In this document: in pieces, positions 35,901 through 47,232 of the stretch
How the letters are laid out: each line of letters starts with the position of its first letter
Position numbering within the stretch: the stretch's first letter is position 1
Source of the DNA: Panagrolaimus kolymaensis
Taxonomy: Eukaryota > Nematoda > Chromadorea > Rhabditida > Panagrolaimidae
DNA length: 64,000 bases
Assembly (NCBI GenBank): GCA_028622995.1
Contig: JAJQJQ010000012.1
Span: forward strand, 4,092,001-4,156,000
Reading direction: 5' to 3'
Notes under the pieces: generated by a model
What the model was told of the DNA's origin: nothing
The model's database searches: none
Seen by the model: the letters and a program-made list of their open reading frames with translations, nothing else
Position numbers and translations under genes: made by a program

Positions 35901-36684
35901 CCATTGACGTTCGAGCTCGTAATTATTATCTTCCCATTCCCATCTTTCTTTATCACTTTTGAATTCTGGTACATCAGCTACATTATCAACAGCTTCGCCA
36001 TCTTCGTACTTTTGTTTACGTCCGCGATTGAATTTCTTATCCCTTGAACTTCTCCATACACTTTCCAACGATCGTTCCTTATCATCCAAGCGATCATGTC
36101 TGGGAGTCCATCCTCGAGTTGAACCATATTTTTTACCATCTTCCCATGCAAGTTTTGATGGAGTTCCAGAGATATCAAGCTTCGGAGTTTCTAAGTAACG
36201 ATCGCGTCTTCGTTCACTTCGATCACTGTAATCTTCATCATGATGCCGTTTGTCACGACGATGGCCACGATCTCTTCGATGTCTTCGGTCAGGAGATCTT
36301 GAGCGTGAACGGGATCTTTTCCTTCTGTCTTTTTCATAATGAAGACCTCGTTGACGTCCATGATATTTTTCATCTTTCAAGCTAAAAAATAATGAATTAA
36401 AAAATTGGAAAATGAAGAGACAAAAGAACTTACTCGTTAATTTTATGTCTGACGCTTTCACTAATTCCAGGAGTTTCTTCTTCTTCTTTTTGTTTTCTCA
36501 GATTTTCTTCTCTTTTTGCTTTTGCCAATTTATCCAAACCCAAAATGGATGGCTTCTTAAACAAGTGATCATCATTGCCAGAACTTGGATTAGACTTTTT
36601 TGAAAAAATTAAGCCACCTTTTTCATTTCCGGTTGAACCTTCTAATCTTTCATGGGTAACGATATCGGATCCATTATTGTCCAT
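32955..36684 (-). CDS. mog-1: DEAH-box splicing helicase PRP16 (DHX38/MOG-1)
   Basis: Multiple exons run from the ATG at 36684 to the stop at 32955. The N-terminal half is RS-like and charged ([20 protein letters not shown]). It then has PRP16-specific sequence: [19 protein letters not shown] and [20 protein letters not shown]. The helicase motifs follow: [20 protein letters not shown] (I), [12 protein letters not shown] (Ia), MDEAHERS (II, DEAH), [11 protein letters not shown] (III), [19 protein letters not shown] motif and [18 protein letters not shown] (VI). The ratchet and OB-fold regions end with [13 protein letters not shown] and a C-terminal helix. PRP16 drives the second step of splicing; in worms MOG-1 also controls the sperm/oocyte switch. 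Divergent from RRN3. Confidence 0.95.
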
Positions 36685-37251
36685 CTTCAGTAAATAACGA
36701 ACGATAAATTGATTAAAGTATTTACAAATCGATGAAAGACAGAAATGCAAAGATTTGAAGAAGCTGGAATAAGTTTCAAAACAATTTTTCAACGCTTTTT
36801 TTTCTTTCTCAACTTTACAAAAATCTTAACACGAATATTTCTTGGCTGGAGAATGCGTTACGGTTGCTTGCGGCGCTGTTGATTGAAAGAGTTCCATTTT
36901 TTCTCTCTCAAAAAAATTAAAAGACAGCCATCAGCCTGCTTTGTCTAGCCTTCTTTATGCATTGCAATTTTTTTTTATGCCAGACGTACATAATATCACT
37001 CATTTTTTGTTAATATTTTAAAACTCTAAAAACAGTTGAATAAGGATTCTCAAGAACAAAATAACCAAAATCTTCCTATTTTTTCCGTTATAATATATTT
37101 TGTAAAAAAATTTCTTACTTACTTTGATATTTTCCATAAATAAGGATGTGCAATAACTGTTTATAAGCTTACGCGAATATATGTTTTTCCACGTGGTTTC
37201 TTATTACTTGATTTATCTTTAAATTACTTTTTTTTTCAGACTAATGTAATT
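36685..37251. promoter_or_regulatory. Divergent promoter region between mog-1 and RRN3
   Basis: 567 bases separate the two start codons. A TTTTTTTTTCAG acceptor ending at 37239, 12 bases before the RRN3 ATG, looks like a trans-splice site. No other motif is clear. Confidence 0.45.
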
Positions 37252-39292
37252 ATGACTGGTAAACAAGTTGGAGTGGTAAACCTCGAAACCGGGTCAAATA
37301 TTTTACATTTTTATAATAAGGTAATGGCTTTTCTTTCTTTTATTTTCTAAAACCTTTGTTTTTCAGGGTCATCCAGATGCTGTATTTAAATACAAGCAAA
37401 TTTGTAATGTTTTATTGAGTGTTGATACATGGAGTGAAAAATCCAAAGATGAATTCTTCCTTCAGTTCTTTGAATGTCCTGAAAAATTTACTCATCTCAC
37501 CAGACTCTTAGTCGAGAGACTTTGTGTAAGTTTTAACTTTTTAATACGCATTAAAGCATTTCGATAAACATACAAATACTTTTCAGATGGTTCCTTGGTC
37601 TGCTTTACCTGAGAAAATATTACCACCGTTCGTCAAGCTGCTACAAGATATCGCTTCAATTCATGTTTATCACACCAAGCAGATCGTTGAGCAGCTGTTT
37701 TGGGTCTTGTTACCAACTATTGATCCCACCGTCGTTGAAGGTATATAATTTGAAAACCCGCTATTTATTCGAAATTTTAACCTTCTTTTTTCAGTTAAAG
37801 AAAACGAAACTCCTGCTGAAAGCGAAGATGTTGTGATAGAATCAACCATAACTGTTGAAAAGCAAATCTTATTTACCAAATTTGCTCGAAATGCTATCGT
37901 AGCAATTGTACAGCGATTACCCTCATGTGAAGATGCTGTTATTGATCTTGCTGGAAGAAAGTTTCCCCATTTTTTGGGTCCTGGTTTCAAGTTTACAGAA
38001 TATATTAAACAACTTGTTCTTATTGCCGAAGCTTGTCCTGATATTGCACAACAACTTTGGGTTCACATTGTTGAAAACATTCTAAAAATTGATGTTTGTT
38101 TATTTTTCTCCTTTGCTTTAATATGAATGATTTTTAGGCATATATTTCAAAGTCGATTGAGAATGACGCTAAATTTACTGGTGGATTCTCTCTTTTTTCT
38201 CTGGAAGAAGACGTCGTTCAATCTCCCTGTCAACAAAAACGAATGGATTTAACTCAAAAGCTTGATAAAGCTATGATTATTATTTTATCTCGCATCGGCA
38301 AAGGAAAAGTTGATCTTTCAACATTACTACCAAATGAAGATCTTTCATGGCTAGATAACCTTGGACCTGAATCTCAATCATGCGCCTTCGAGCAACTATG
38401 GCCTGCTTTTGTCAATCAAATGATGCATGCTCATGATGTCCAATCGGTCTCATTCATTTGGTTCTTTGCTTGCAGTTTGGATGAAAAATATCAATCATAT
38501 ATGTTAAACAGTCTTTGGAAAATGGTCTGTACTCCTGTTTATGCTCCAAATGAATGGAAAAGGGCTCAAACAGCTGCCGCATTTCTTGGTGGATTTTTGG
38601 CCCGTGCTTCTTACATTAACTTTAAAACATGTTCTCATTGGTTAATACGAATGTCAACATGGTGCAATGAATATATTAAAGAAACAAGCATTTCAAAAAG
38701 TTCCGCTGGCTGTATACAACATGGAACTTTTTACACTGTTGTGCAATCGCTTCTATTTGTTTTTTGCTTCAGGTACAAAGAATTTGTTGAACGAAATCGT
38801 AAGTTTACCAGTTTTTGATGTAAGTAATTAGCGAACCATTTTTTAGATGTGAGAAACTTTGAAAGTTGGGGCCTTGGAAAGATCGTTCATTCTTATTTGA
38901 ATCCATTGAAATACATTTCACGCGTCGTTGCTGTTGGTTTTGTTACTATTAGCAGACGACTTCAGCTCATCTATGTTTGCAATGTTCTTGATACTTCAAT
39001 CATCATGGATTCTCCTATTGAACATTATCTTCCATTCAGTTTCCTTCAACTTCCAACTGCTGCTGTATTGCTATCGCCTCTCCTTCGTAAATTTGAACCT
39101 TCTGAAGAAGATGCTACAGAAATCGATGTTGATATGATGGATATTGATCCAAGAAAGCATGGACATGATATGGATGAAGGCAATTATGATTATATGGACG
39201 AAGAAATGGTCAATGATGGTGCTCCTGTAACTACTCTTGCTTCAGTACTTTCAAGCTCTCCATTTTCAACGTTCAAAGCTCGTGCTCATTGA
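37252..39292 (+). CDS. RRN3: RNA polymerase I initiation factor RRN3/TIF-IA
   Basis: About six to seven exons give roughly 590 residues. The protein is alpha-helical HEAT-repeat-like throughout. Segments typical of RRN3 include HVYHTKQIVEQLFWVLLP, MDLTQKLDKAMIIILSRI, the strongly conserved core FIWFFACSLDEKYQSYMLNS and LWKM, and RAQTAAAFLGGFLARASYIN. The acidic tail (EIDVDMMDIDP) is in place before a Ser-rich end. RRN3 bridges Pol I to the rDNA promoter and is regulated by growth signalling. The start is set by the ATG after a trans-splice acceptor; the first residues are MTGKQVGVVNLETGSNILHF. Internal start and stop agree with the family's usual length of about 600. Confidence 0.93.
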
Positions 39293-39679
39293 TGTGCTTA
39301 TTTAAATGTCATTGTTGATTTTTGTTTGAAAAAATTATTTTTTTTTTGTCATTGATTTGTTCTTTTTGTTGTTATTACAGAATTTTATTCGTATTAATAA
39401 ATAAATATTAATGATTTTTCATCGTTTCAAAATTATTTTCTTTGTTTCAATGTCTGAGAGCTTTTACACTTTTTTAACCATCTTTCCACGATTAAACTAC
39501 GAAACATACACTATATAACTAAAATTTCTGACTTGGTTATGAGGATGTTAGCGGATTCATTTATTCAACAGTGATTTCTGAAAATTGCCAAACATCACTT
39601 TCGTTGACTTTACAATTGCGAAAAATTTTAACGTTCGAAATTAATATGTCAGCAAACAAATTGATTGATGCAAAAGTTT
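39293..39679. other. 3' flank of RRN3
   Basis: AT-rich, with an AATAAATAAATATT poly(A) signal near 39397. Nothing else is seen. Confidence 0.5.
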
Positions 39680-39762
39680 TCAAAGTTTTTCCATTGTTTG
39701 CTTTTGATATGATGAAATATAAAATAATGATACAAGCGAATTAGCTACGGGATATGCGTTTA
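39680..39762 (-). pseudogene. Chemoreceptor TM7 exon relic 1
   Basis: The minus strand reads LNAYPVANSLVSLFYISSYQ followed by KQTMEKL and a stop. It is a near copy of LNAYPVANSLVTIFYISSYR in the intact receptor at 41394-42648. No other receptor exon is joined to it. Confidence 0.75.
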
Positions 39763-39956
39763 ATGGAAGGATTACTGCATCTTAAATAACAAATAAAAAA
39801 TGGTAATTTTAAGTGCAACTCCATATTAAAAAAATTCGCAAACAAAAATTAGTGAATCCAAAAATAATCTTCCCTTTTTTGCTTTTTTGAAAGCCCAAAT
39901 CCCCCCAAAACTTGCGCGGTCTTTATCAAGCTGAAAAAAATATATATTTTTTAAAA

Positions 39957-40130
39957 TATAAGACGCCGATATTTAAAAAGTTTTAGGACAGTGCTAAATT
40001 TCTCACTTTTTTGAAAAAGTGTCTCTTTTGCCATTTTTTTCAATTGATTTTTTTGGCAAAAGAGACACTTTTTCAAAAAAGTGCGAAATTTAGCACTGTC
40101 CTAAAACTTTTTAAATATCGGCGTCTTATA
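39957..40130. mobile_element. 174-bp palindromic MITE, family A copy 2
   Basis: Same ends and central loop as the copy at 30231-30404 and the same length. The middle stem (AAAGTTTTAGGACAGTGCTA) differs from copy 1 in both arms, with pairing preserved. Confidence 0.92.
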
Positions 40131-40138
40131 TCACTTTT

Positions 40139-40270
40139 ATCCAATAAGTTTCAAATCATTTGTGACAACAATGTTTTTTAGAAGAAATAAAATAAAAATG
40201 CAAGCGTTCTTCAAGCGCGACGAAGGTGACTTACTTTAAGAGTTTGCAAGTTTCATATTGAATTCCAAGA
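40139..40270 (+). repeat. Dispersed repeat with a small first-exon-like ORF, copy 2
   Basis: Matches 7673-7802. After an acceptor-like TTTTTTAG it reads MQAFFKRDEGDLL and stops; the partner stays open longer. It directly follows the 174-bp palindrome. Confidence 0.55.
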
Positions 40271-40565
40271 TAAGAAGAGGATTTGGCCATTATTTTCTCC
40301 CAAAATTTTTTCTTGTTTATTTGCTTTCAATTTTAACCTTAATATTTCGACGACTAATCAATACAACCATAGTTGGCAAAATATTTCGTGTTCAACGAGT
40401 ATTTGGAAATGTTGCATTACTTAGTTGCTGCTGCTCCTTATGCTTGATTGAAAACAAATAACAGCTGTTTTCTTTTTATCAACTTGAGTGCAGCTTTTAT
40501 TTTGTTTGAAATTTTTTGATTTAAATAATGCCAAATTTGTTACCCGAAATAATAAAAGATATTTA
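40271..40565. other. Intergenic spacer with a 67-codon frame
   Basis: An open frame at 40258-40461 has a hydrophobic composition but no splice or domain support. I do not call it a gene. Confidence 0.4.
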
Positions 40566-40628
40566 TTATGAGTTATTTGAGAAAAGTTTTTGACATAAAA
40601 AAATGGTTTGCTTTCGATATCACGAAAT
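40566..40628 (-). pseudogene. Chemoreceptor exon relic 2
   Basis: The minus strand matches the YRKQTIFLCQKLFS end of the intact receptor nearly base for base. A TGA replaces the Ser codon of ISSY, and a stop follows soon after. Non-functional fragment. Confidence 0.75.
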
Positions 40629-41393
40629 CTTTAATTTAATTTCTTATTAGTGAATGGAATTGTTATAAAGCTTTTATTCATTCATAGAAATAAATATAAT
40701 ATTGAAAAAAAAAACAATAAATAAAATAATAATCATAATCTCCGAAATATGAATAAGGTCGAGTAGTAGTTGAAGCTGATGGAGCAAAACTTTAACATTC
40801 GTGGTAAATGTTACAAAGTGTTAAAATTGGTGAAAGCTTGAACATGTTTACTTTTTTTTACATTTTTTGGAAGTATTTATTATTAGATTGACTGAAATTA
40901 AATTTAGTTTTATAACATTTTTTTAAACTGGTAATAAGAAATCATTGTTCCAAAAATATTTGATTAGAAGACTAAAATAAAATTTCTAAGAATAGCAAAT
41001 CATTGAATCTAAAAGCAGTGAAAGAACCATTTTTTCTGAAAACTTCAAACAAAGGTTTAATGGCGCAGTGGTTATCGCCTTTGATTTCCATTGCCTAGAA
41101 ATGAAGGTTCAATTTATCGACTTCATTCATTGCTCATTCGAAGCATAATTAGAATTTTCTTTCTGTCTAATTATGTCAAAATGAAGCAAAAATTAATATG
41201 GAAATTATTTGGTATACTGTAAAAAATGTAAGCAGAAAAATATGCCATTTATTTCCAACATCTCTTTTTTTTTCTTTTGATCTTTAAATTTGTAGTTAAA
41301 ATTCAAAACTTTGAGAGACAAAGACTTTTTTGTTTTCAATGTTGTCACAAGTTTTATTTATAAAATTATTTTATTAAAAAATACACGTTGGTT
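40629..41393. other. Intergenic, with a tRNA-like relic
   Basis: AT-rich. About 41053-41125 on the plus strand has an A-box-like TGGCGCAGTGG and a B-box-like GGTTCAATT, but the T stem does not pair. It is a possible decayed tRNA or SINE head, weakly supported. Nothing else. Confidence 0.35.
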
Positions 41394-42648
41394 TTAAAAT
41401 GATCGCGTCACTATAATTGTTGGATTGCAAGATAGCTTTCTCATGGGTTGTTCGATTTTGAATGAAGCAATTGTTAGATTATTGGTTGTTGTTATAGAAT
41501 TTTTACGCCATTTAGGTAGAACACATGAGAAAAGTTTTTGACATAAAAAAATGGTTTGCTTTCGATATGACGAAATATAAAATATTGTTACAAGCGAATT
41601 AGCTACGGGATATGCGTTTAACAAATAAATGGAAATATAAATTAAAATTTTGGAGTTTAAAAATCCAATAGTAAGTTGAAATCCACAAAATAATGCAGGG
41701 AAGTAAAGGAATATTATTGGAAGAAGAAGTTGAATGAAAGAAGCTTTAGCAAAATTCCATTGAATTTTAATAGTATTTTTTGACATATGTGAAACTCGAG
41801 TTGTTAAAATATTAAAGATAAGGTAAAGAAAGACAAAGGATCCAATTACGGCAAAGCAAAGATTGAAAACCACGTAAGCCATCCAAATGCTAAACCATCC
41901 CGATGAAAGATAAAACCCGAAAACTGTATCGGTTGGTCTCACAGGTATCATGGAAATGTTTCTCGCTCTTTCATAAAATACCTAAAAATTTATAAGCATT
42001 AGTTTAAGGGACATGGAAGCTATGTTATAATTACGTCGGGATCAGCTCGAACAAACAATACACCAACAATGATTATGAATGTAGCTAAAATGCAATATCC
42101 GCAAAGAGTAAAGTGGGTTAATTTTTTATTAAAAAGGTTCATCCATCTCAAAGTGCTTTTAAATATAACAAAACGATACACGAGGGAATAGCATTGAGCA
42201 AAAATGGTTCCAACGGTTGCAATAATTGTTAGAAAAAACTGGAAATCGCAACTTGGTTAAAAAAGTTCGTCAATAAAAAAAGCTTACCGAAGCCCAAACT
42301 AAAGTATCACTACCTCCATAACTTGCAAAGCCAAGAGAAAGACCACCAATGGCTGGAAATAATGGAACAGGTTGATATAAAAAATTTAATGCAAAACTGT
42401 ATAAGAAATCAAAAGTCTAAAAACCAAAAAGAATATTCGTCATCAAGCTTTATGTATTATTTTTTTCGCCTTACCGTGATGGCTAATAAAAATTTCCGGT
42501 AAACATGCATAGGAGTAGGTGATCGAAAAGCGATTAAATATATCGCATATGGATAAAGTAATATCATAATACTAAACAGCAAACAAGCATAAATTTGATA
42601 AATAATAAGGACAATATCTTCATCATGGAAATTTATTTTTCGCGGCAT
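41394..42648 (-). CDS. Seven-transmembrane chemoreceptor, Str/Srh superfamily
   Basis: Four phase-0 exons (42648-42475, 42416-42288, 42238-42035, 41981-41394) give 364 residues. Helices are visible in order: IVLIIYQIYACLLFSIMILL, TFDFLYSFALNFLY, SVFLTIIATVGTIFAQCYSL, FTLCGYCILATFIIIVGVLF, WMAYVVFNLCFAVIGSFVFL, FIQLLLPIIFLYFPALF and a TM7 region with YPVANSLVTIFYISSYR. The FRSPTPMHVYRKFLL loop after TM1 and the C-terminal YR-type motif fit Srh/Str-type nematode receptors, though I cannot fix the subfamily by eye. The last exon is long and includes a Thr/Asn/Ser-rich tail. Two relics of its TM7 segment lie 1-2 kb away, suggesting past local duplication. Confidence 0.82.
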
Positions 42649-44621
42649 CTTGCAAGTCGCAACTGCTGCAAAAAAAACTAAAACTTTTTTTTTAAATTGT
42701 AAAAATTGAAAACGAAAAAATGAATAAATTTAAACGCGAAAATAAAATAATTAATAAAACCTTTATGGAAAAAAAAGTGTTTGGGAGTTACAAAAAAAAG
42801 GTTCACATAAAATTTGGTGAGAAAAAAGACAAGAAAATATAAAAAAAAATACAAAAAAGTTTCTTTATTTTTTTTAATTTTTTCACTCGGCTGGAAGCTG
42901 ACAAAGTTAGTCATATCCAAAAATGGAAAAGGATGCGGTATTTTTGTGAAAAGTTAAAAGCATTTTCTAAAAATATAAATACTGTTATGGAACAACGGAA
43001 ACTAAAGTTCAAAGAATGGGCATTATTTCTCACTTTTTACTTTTCATGACTTTGTGAATACTGTTTTTTTAAATCATCTTGAAAAGTGCATTAAAATTTA
43101 AGTTAAAAAAAACGACCTTTAAACTCACTCTCATGGTAAAAAAACAACAAGATTTAATGGTAAAACAGACTTCCTTCTTTAACCGTTTAAAAATTTATTA
43201 AAAATGGGTATTATAAAATAATTTGAGTCACTTTAAAAAAAGACACCCCGGGTTATTTAGTAAGAAAACTTTAAAACTCACAAATTTTTTTTTAGCTTTT
43301 TTACTGTATTTTTGAATACATGCGCCTTATTTCATTAATTTTATTTATAACCTGGTAGTGCCCATCGTAACTTTATGTTTTTTTAATCTTTCAAAAAAGG
43401 CGACCAAAAACTAATCAAATCAAACTTATCTAAATTACAATTATTATTTGCTGCTTGACCAACGACAACAGCAACACCGAGAGAAAGAATAATTATTAAC
43501 TTCGACGGCAGCAAACTTTTTAAAAGTGGAACTATATATTTTTGTTTGCAAAAAAAACTCCTCCTATTTTTAAATTTCATGTTTTGGATTTTTCATATGT
43601 GATTTTATAATATTTATCTCTTCTTAGTAAAACTTCCTAAATCCAATAATAAGTGTTTACACTTTAAAGAAAAGAAAAATAATTACTGTTTTAAAGAAAA
43701 ACAAAGGTGGTTGTTTTTCTTCCGCTTTTTTTTCATTTTATTTTTGTTAACCGTATGATTTAATAAAAATTTTATTAAGCTAAATATAAAAGAAGAATGG
43801 AAAACTAAAAATATATAAACAATCAAAACAGGGAAATTAAATTTTATCGCACTTTTTCTTTTCAATAAAAAAATGTTCTATTTTTGTATTTATCGTAAAA
43901 ACAAAAGTGTAAAAAAATATCACCTGGAATGTTCGTACCACCTTATTGTGAAGGCATGGATATGTCATTTTTGGAAACAACATAACAAACAACTTTCTCA
44001 AAATAAAAATTATTGTTATTCTTTAAAAATTATGGGAGGAAATGAAGCTTAAAAAAGTACAAAAGATCATATGGGAGAAAATTTAAAATTAAAAGTTAAA
44101 TTAAAAATAGTAGTTAATGGGTATGTTTGTTTGTATGATTAATTTATTTGCATCTCATGCATACAAACAAAAAAAAGCGGACAAAAAAAAATACACAAGG
44201 ACACGAGCTTCATGTATTTATTTACGTGCTTCAAACTTTGGCCATTATTTCGTCATCACCAAAAACCTCAAAACCTATTTTCTTTGACTTCTTCCATACG
44301 TGGGTTTATTAAAAAAAAATTCATAATTCAAATCCAAACAAAAGAAGCAACTTTGTAGGGGAAAAAAACACACTCACATGAATGAAAATGTGTTTTCTTT
44401 AATAGTTAGTTTCCACACTTTTCTTTCAAACAGCACGACATAAAATAATTTTTAAACATATGTTCCAACAATATATATTTTTGAAAAAGTTTTATTATTA
44501 TTGGACCTCAAAAGAAAAATAAAAGAAAAAACCCGTAAAGTTACAAATCTTTGTTGAAGAAAAACAAAGTGGAAAGTAAAATTATTTTTAATAAAAAAAA
44601 ATAGGAAGAAGCTCTTTATAA
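42649..44621. other. Gene-poor AT-rich region
   Basis: A minus-strand frame at 43383-43580 contains a signal-like run (LIIILSLGVAVVVGQA) but lacks a convincing start and downstream exon. Otherwise low-complexity DNA with no RNA gene or inverted repeat visible. Confidence 0.45.
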
Positions 44622-47232
44622 TTATTCTTGTGATTTTGCAGTATAATACATCCAATAAATAAAATTGCATAAAACAAATGATATTGGAAAGGCTTTACGA
44701 CACCATCTAAAAATCGTAAATTTTAGCTTTGGGAAGAAATTCACGATTGTCTAAATTTTCAACGTTGAAAATTTCAAAAGAAAAAACTTACACATCTAAA
44801 TCTTCGCCGCTCCATTTATCAAATAATTTTGGCGCTTGTGGTTTGGCTGGTTTTTTTCTAATTGATTTTTTCATCCACATTACCGCTTTAGCACTTGTAC
44901 GAAATTTAAAAGCTGATGGTTTGCTTGATTGTGAATCGGGTGAAGCAGGAGCCATGGATTCTTCAACTTCTGGATTGGAATTATTTGTTGGTGGTCCAGG
45001 TTGGGGACATTCAATAAAAGTCGTACCTTCATTTAGCCTTGACCACATGGAATTTTTCCAATCGGTACTTCCAGTGCTTGGAGATTCCATTCGACGAAGG
45101 CGATGCTTCTTAAAATTAGTTTATGAATAATTTTTTTTATTTATTAGTTTCGTGGCTTTACCGTTTTTTCTGGCTTCTTTTGAAATGATCGCCGGGTATA
45201 AGAGGCGGCATCTTCATCCCCATCTATATCAAACCCTTGCATTTCTTTCTTTTCTAAAGCTCCAACCATTGCAAGTTCAACGATGGATAAAAAGATGAAT
45301 CCCACGCAACCAAACATAAATATATCTATGCCTTTGACATATGAAACCTAAAAGTTAAATAGCTGCTTATTTTTACTTTCTAAATTTTTTGTAAAAGTAT
45401 TGTTGATTTTTATGTTTACAAACCAAAATTTGGAATTTCGGGTGAAAATGCTCAAAATAAATATCAGCTGATTTACCATTATTTATGTATGTGACTTTTA
45501 ACTATCCGATATCCTTTTTCATAAGAAATTTTTTATATAGTTGACTACTCACCTTTGGCAGTGATTTTGAAACGTTGCTATATTGTAATGTTAAAGCCAT
45601 AAGCGAACTAACACCCAAGGTAACTCTAGCAGGCAGTGATCTTCTATCTAACCAAAATGAAATAAATGAAATTAAAACCATGCAATAAGTTGGAAGATAT
45701 ATTTGTAAAACATAAAATCCATATGATCGACGAAAATATAATCGTATATTTAACTGAAAACTAAAAGATATTATGGAAAAAAATGAAGGCAGAAGCAGCA
45801 AACCTGATCCCATGTACCTGCAGGATATTCAAATGTATTTTTTTCATGCACATAATGAGTCATAACAAAATCAGGTAAATTTATAGCACCTATTATTTCT
45901 ACCGGTACTCCTTGCCTTTTCCAATGTAATCTCACTTTTCCCACGTTAAAGGAATAACTTTCAAATGTGGTTCGACAAACTACTCGATCCATTGGAAACT
46001 TAAAAAAAAGTAATCAATAAAGAGAAAATTCAAAAAAAAGTTTCTTGAAGCTTCGAACAATGATGAAAAAATCTTCAAAGCTTTTAGCTGTGAAATTTGC
46101 TCCTCCATATAGCCTTTTAATTTAGTGATGTAAACTTTTAAAATCTTACAGTTGTGAAATCCATATCACATGGTGATTCAACCACCACTCGATAATTAGT
46201 CCATACAGTTCCATTAGGTAAAATGGCAAGAAAAATATTTGGTGTTGGTGAAGAATGAACGCTTGAAGATTTGGAATTTACTAAACAAACATTTGGAAGC
46301 CAAATACTATCAACCATTCGAAATGAAAGTGAAAGATTTGTTAGGCATTGTGAACCATCTTCATTCTAAAATCATTTATGTTAAAAATTTCTGAGGCATT
46401 AATTTTTACTTCAAAATTTAATCCAGGATCATGCCAAATTTGAGAAAATAAAATATCCATTTTCGACGAAGAATATAATTCATTAATTTCAGATACTTTT
46501 TGAATCAATAATTCAATATCCACGTCCACGCCACGAATGGAAGGTACCGTGTTACGATCATATTTCTTTAACATTTCGGTTAAAATTCGTGTTGCAGCTT
46601 TTTCAGCTTGTCCCAAAACACAATTATGATGTTCATCATATATTTGTAGCGTTTGTTTTGGATATGATGGAATCGCGCATTTTCCTTCGGAAGTTGGTTG
46701 AAAGCCCGATCGACATTGGCATGAATATTCACCATTTGGCCACTTTTTACAAAATGATGAGCGAAGATCGCATTTATTATCGCAATCTAGAAAAATGGGT
46801 AATTGATTTTTTTTTAAATAAATAAGATTCAAATTAAAAGTGCAAAGTAATTCGTTTTGGTGTGTGTTAATAAGAGCAAAAAAATATTTTAGTTTCACAC
46901 TTTTTTGTTACAGCTTTGTTACTTTGTGAATATCAATGAGTCTTGCTTTAAATTTCCATCAACAAAACTTGAGGTTAAATTATATGAGCTTCAAATGCTC
47001 ATTACTAAACTACCCATATAAACTCACTTTTAGCATTTACAGAGCCACTTGGAGAAATATTAATGCCAGGTGATAAATTTAAAATATTTCCATCACCAAA
47101 ATCAACGAATTCATCACAAAACCCTTTTCCACAAACCATAATTAAAATAATAAAATTTATAAATAGCAAATTACGAGAAGATAAAAATGATTGACGATGC
47201 GGCGGCAACAATAAACAAACATCTCGGTGCAT
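44622..47232 (-). CDS. Cys-loop ligand-gated ion channel subunit with N-terminal EGF-like domain
   Basis: Eight exons (47232-47028, 46786-46410, 46365-46150, 45998-45804, 45753-45553, 45347-45162, 45108-44794, 44750-44622) keep frame and give 607 residues. After a signal peptide and linker there is a six-Cys EGF-like module from CDNKC to SEGKC. Then comes the ligand-binding domain with the Cys-loop [15 protein letters not shown], exactly 13 residues between cysteines. M1 is [21 protein letters not shown]2 is [17 protein letters not shown]; the PAR motif is that of anion-selective channels. M3 is [21 protein letters not shown]4, [17 protein letters not shown], lies in a last exon reached through a GTGTAAG donor. 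The ligand is unknown; GABA/glycine-like by family. The EGF-like module is unusual. Confidence 0.93.

Noticed and set aside
43383..43580. Signal-peptide-like frame on the minus strand
   Set aside because: No ATG directly before the hydrophobic run and no plausible next exon.
44729..45130. Plus-strand 133-codon frame
   Set aside because: Antisense shadow of the last exons of the Cys-loop channel gene.
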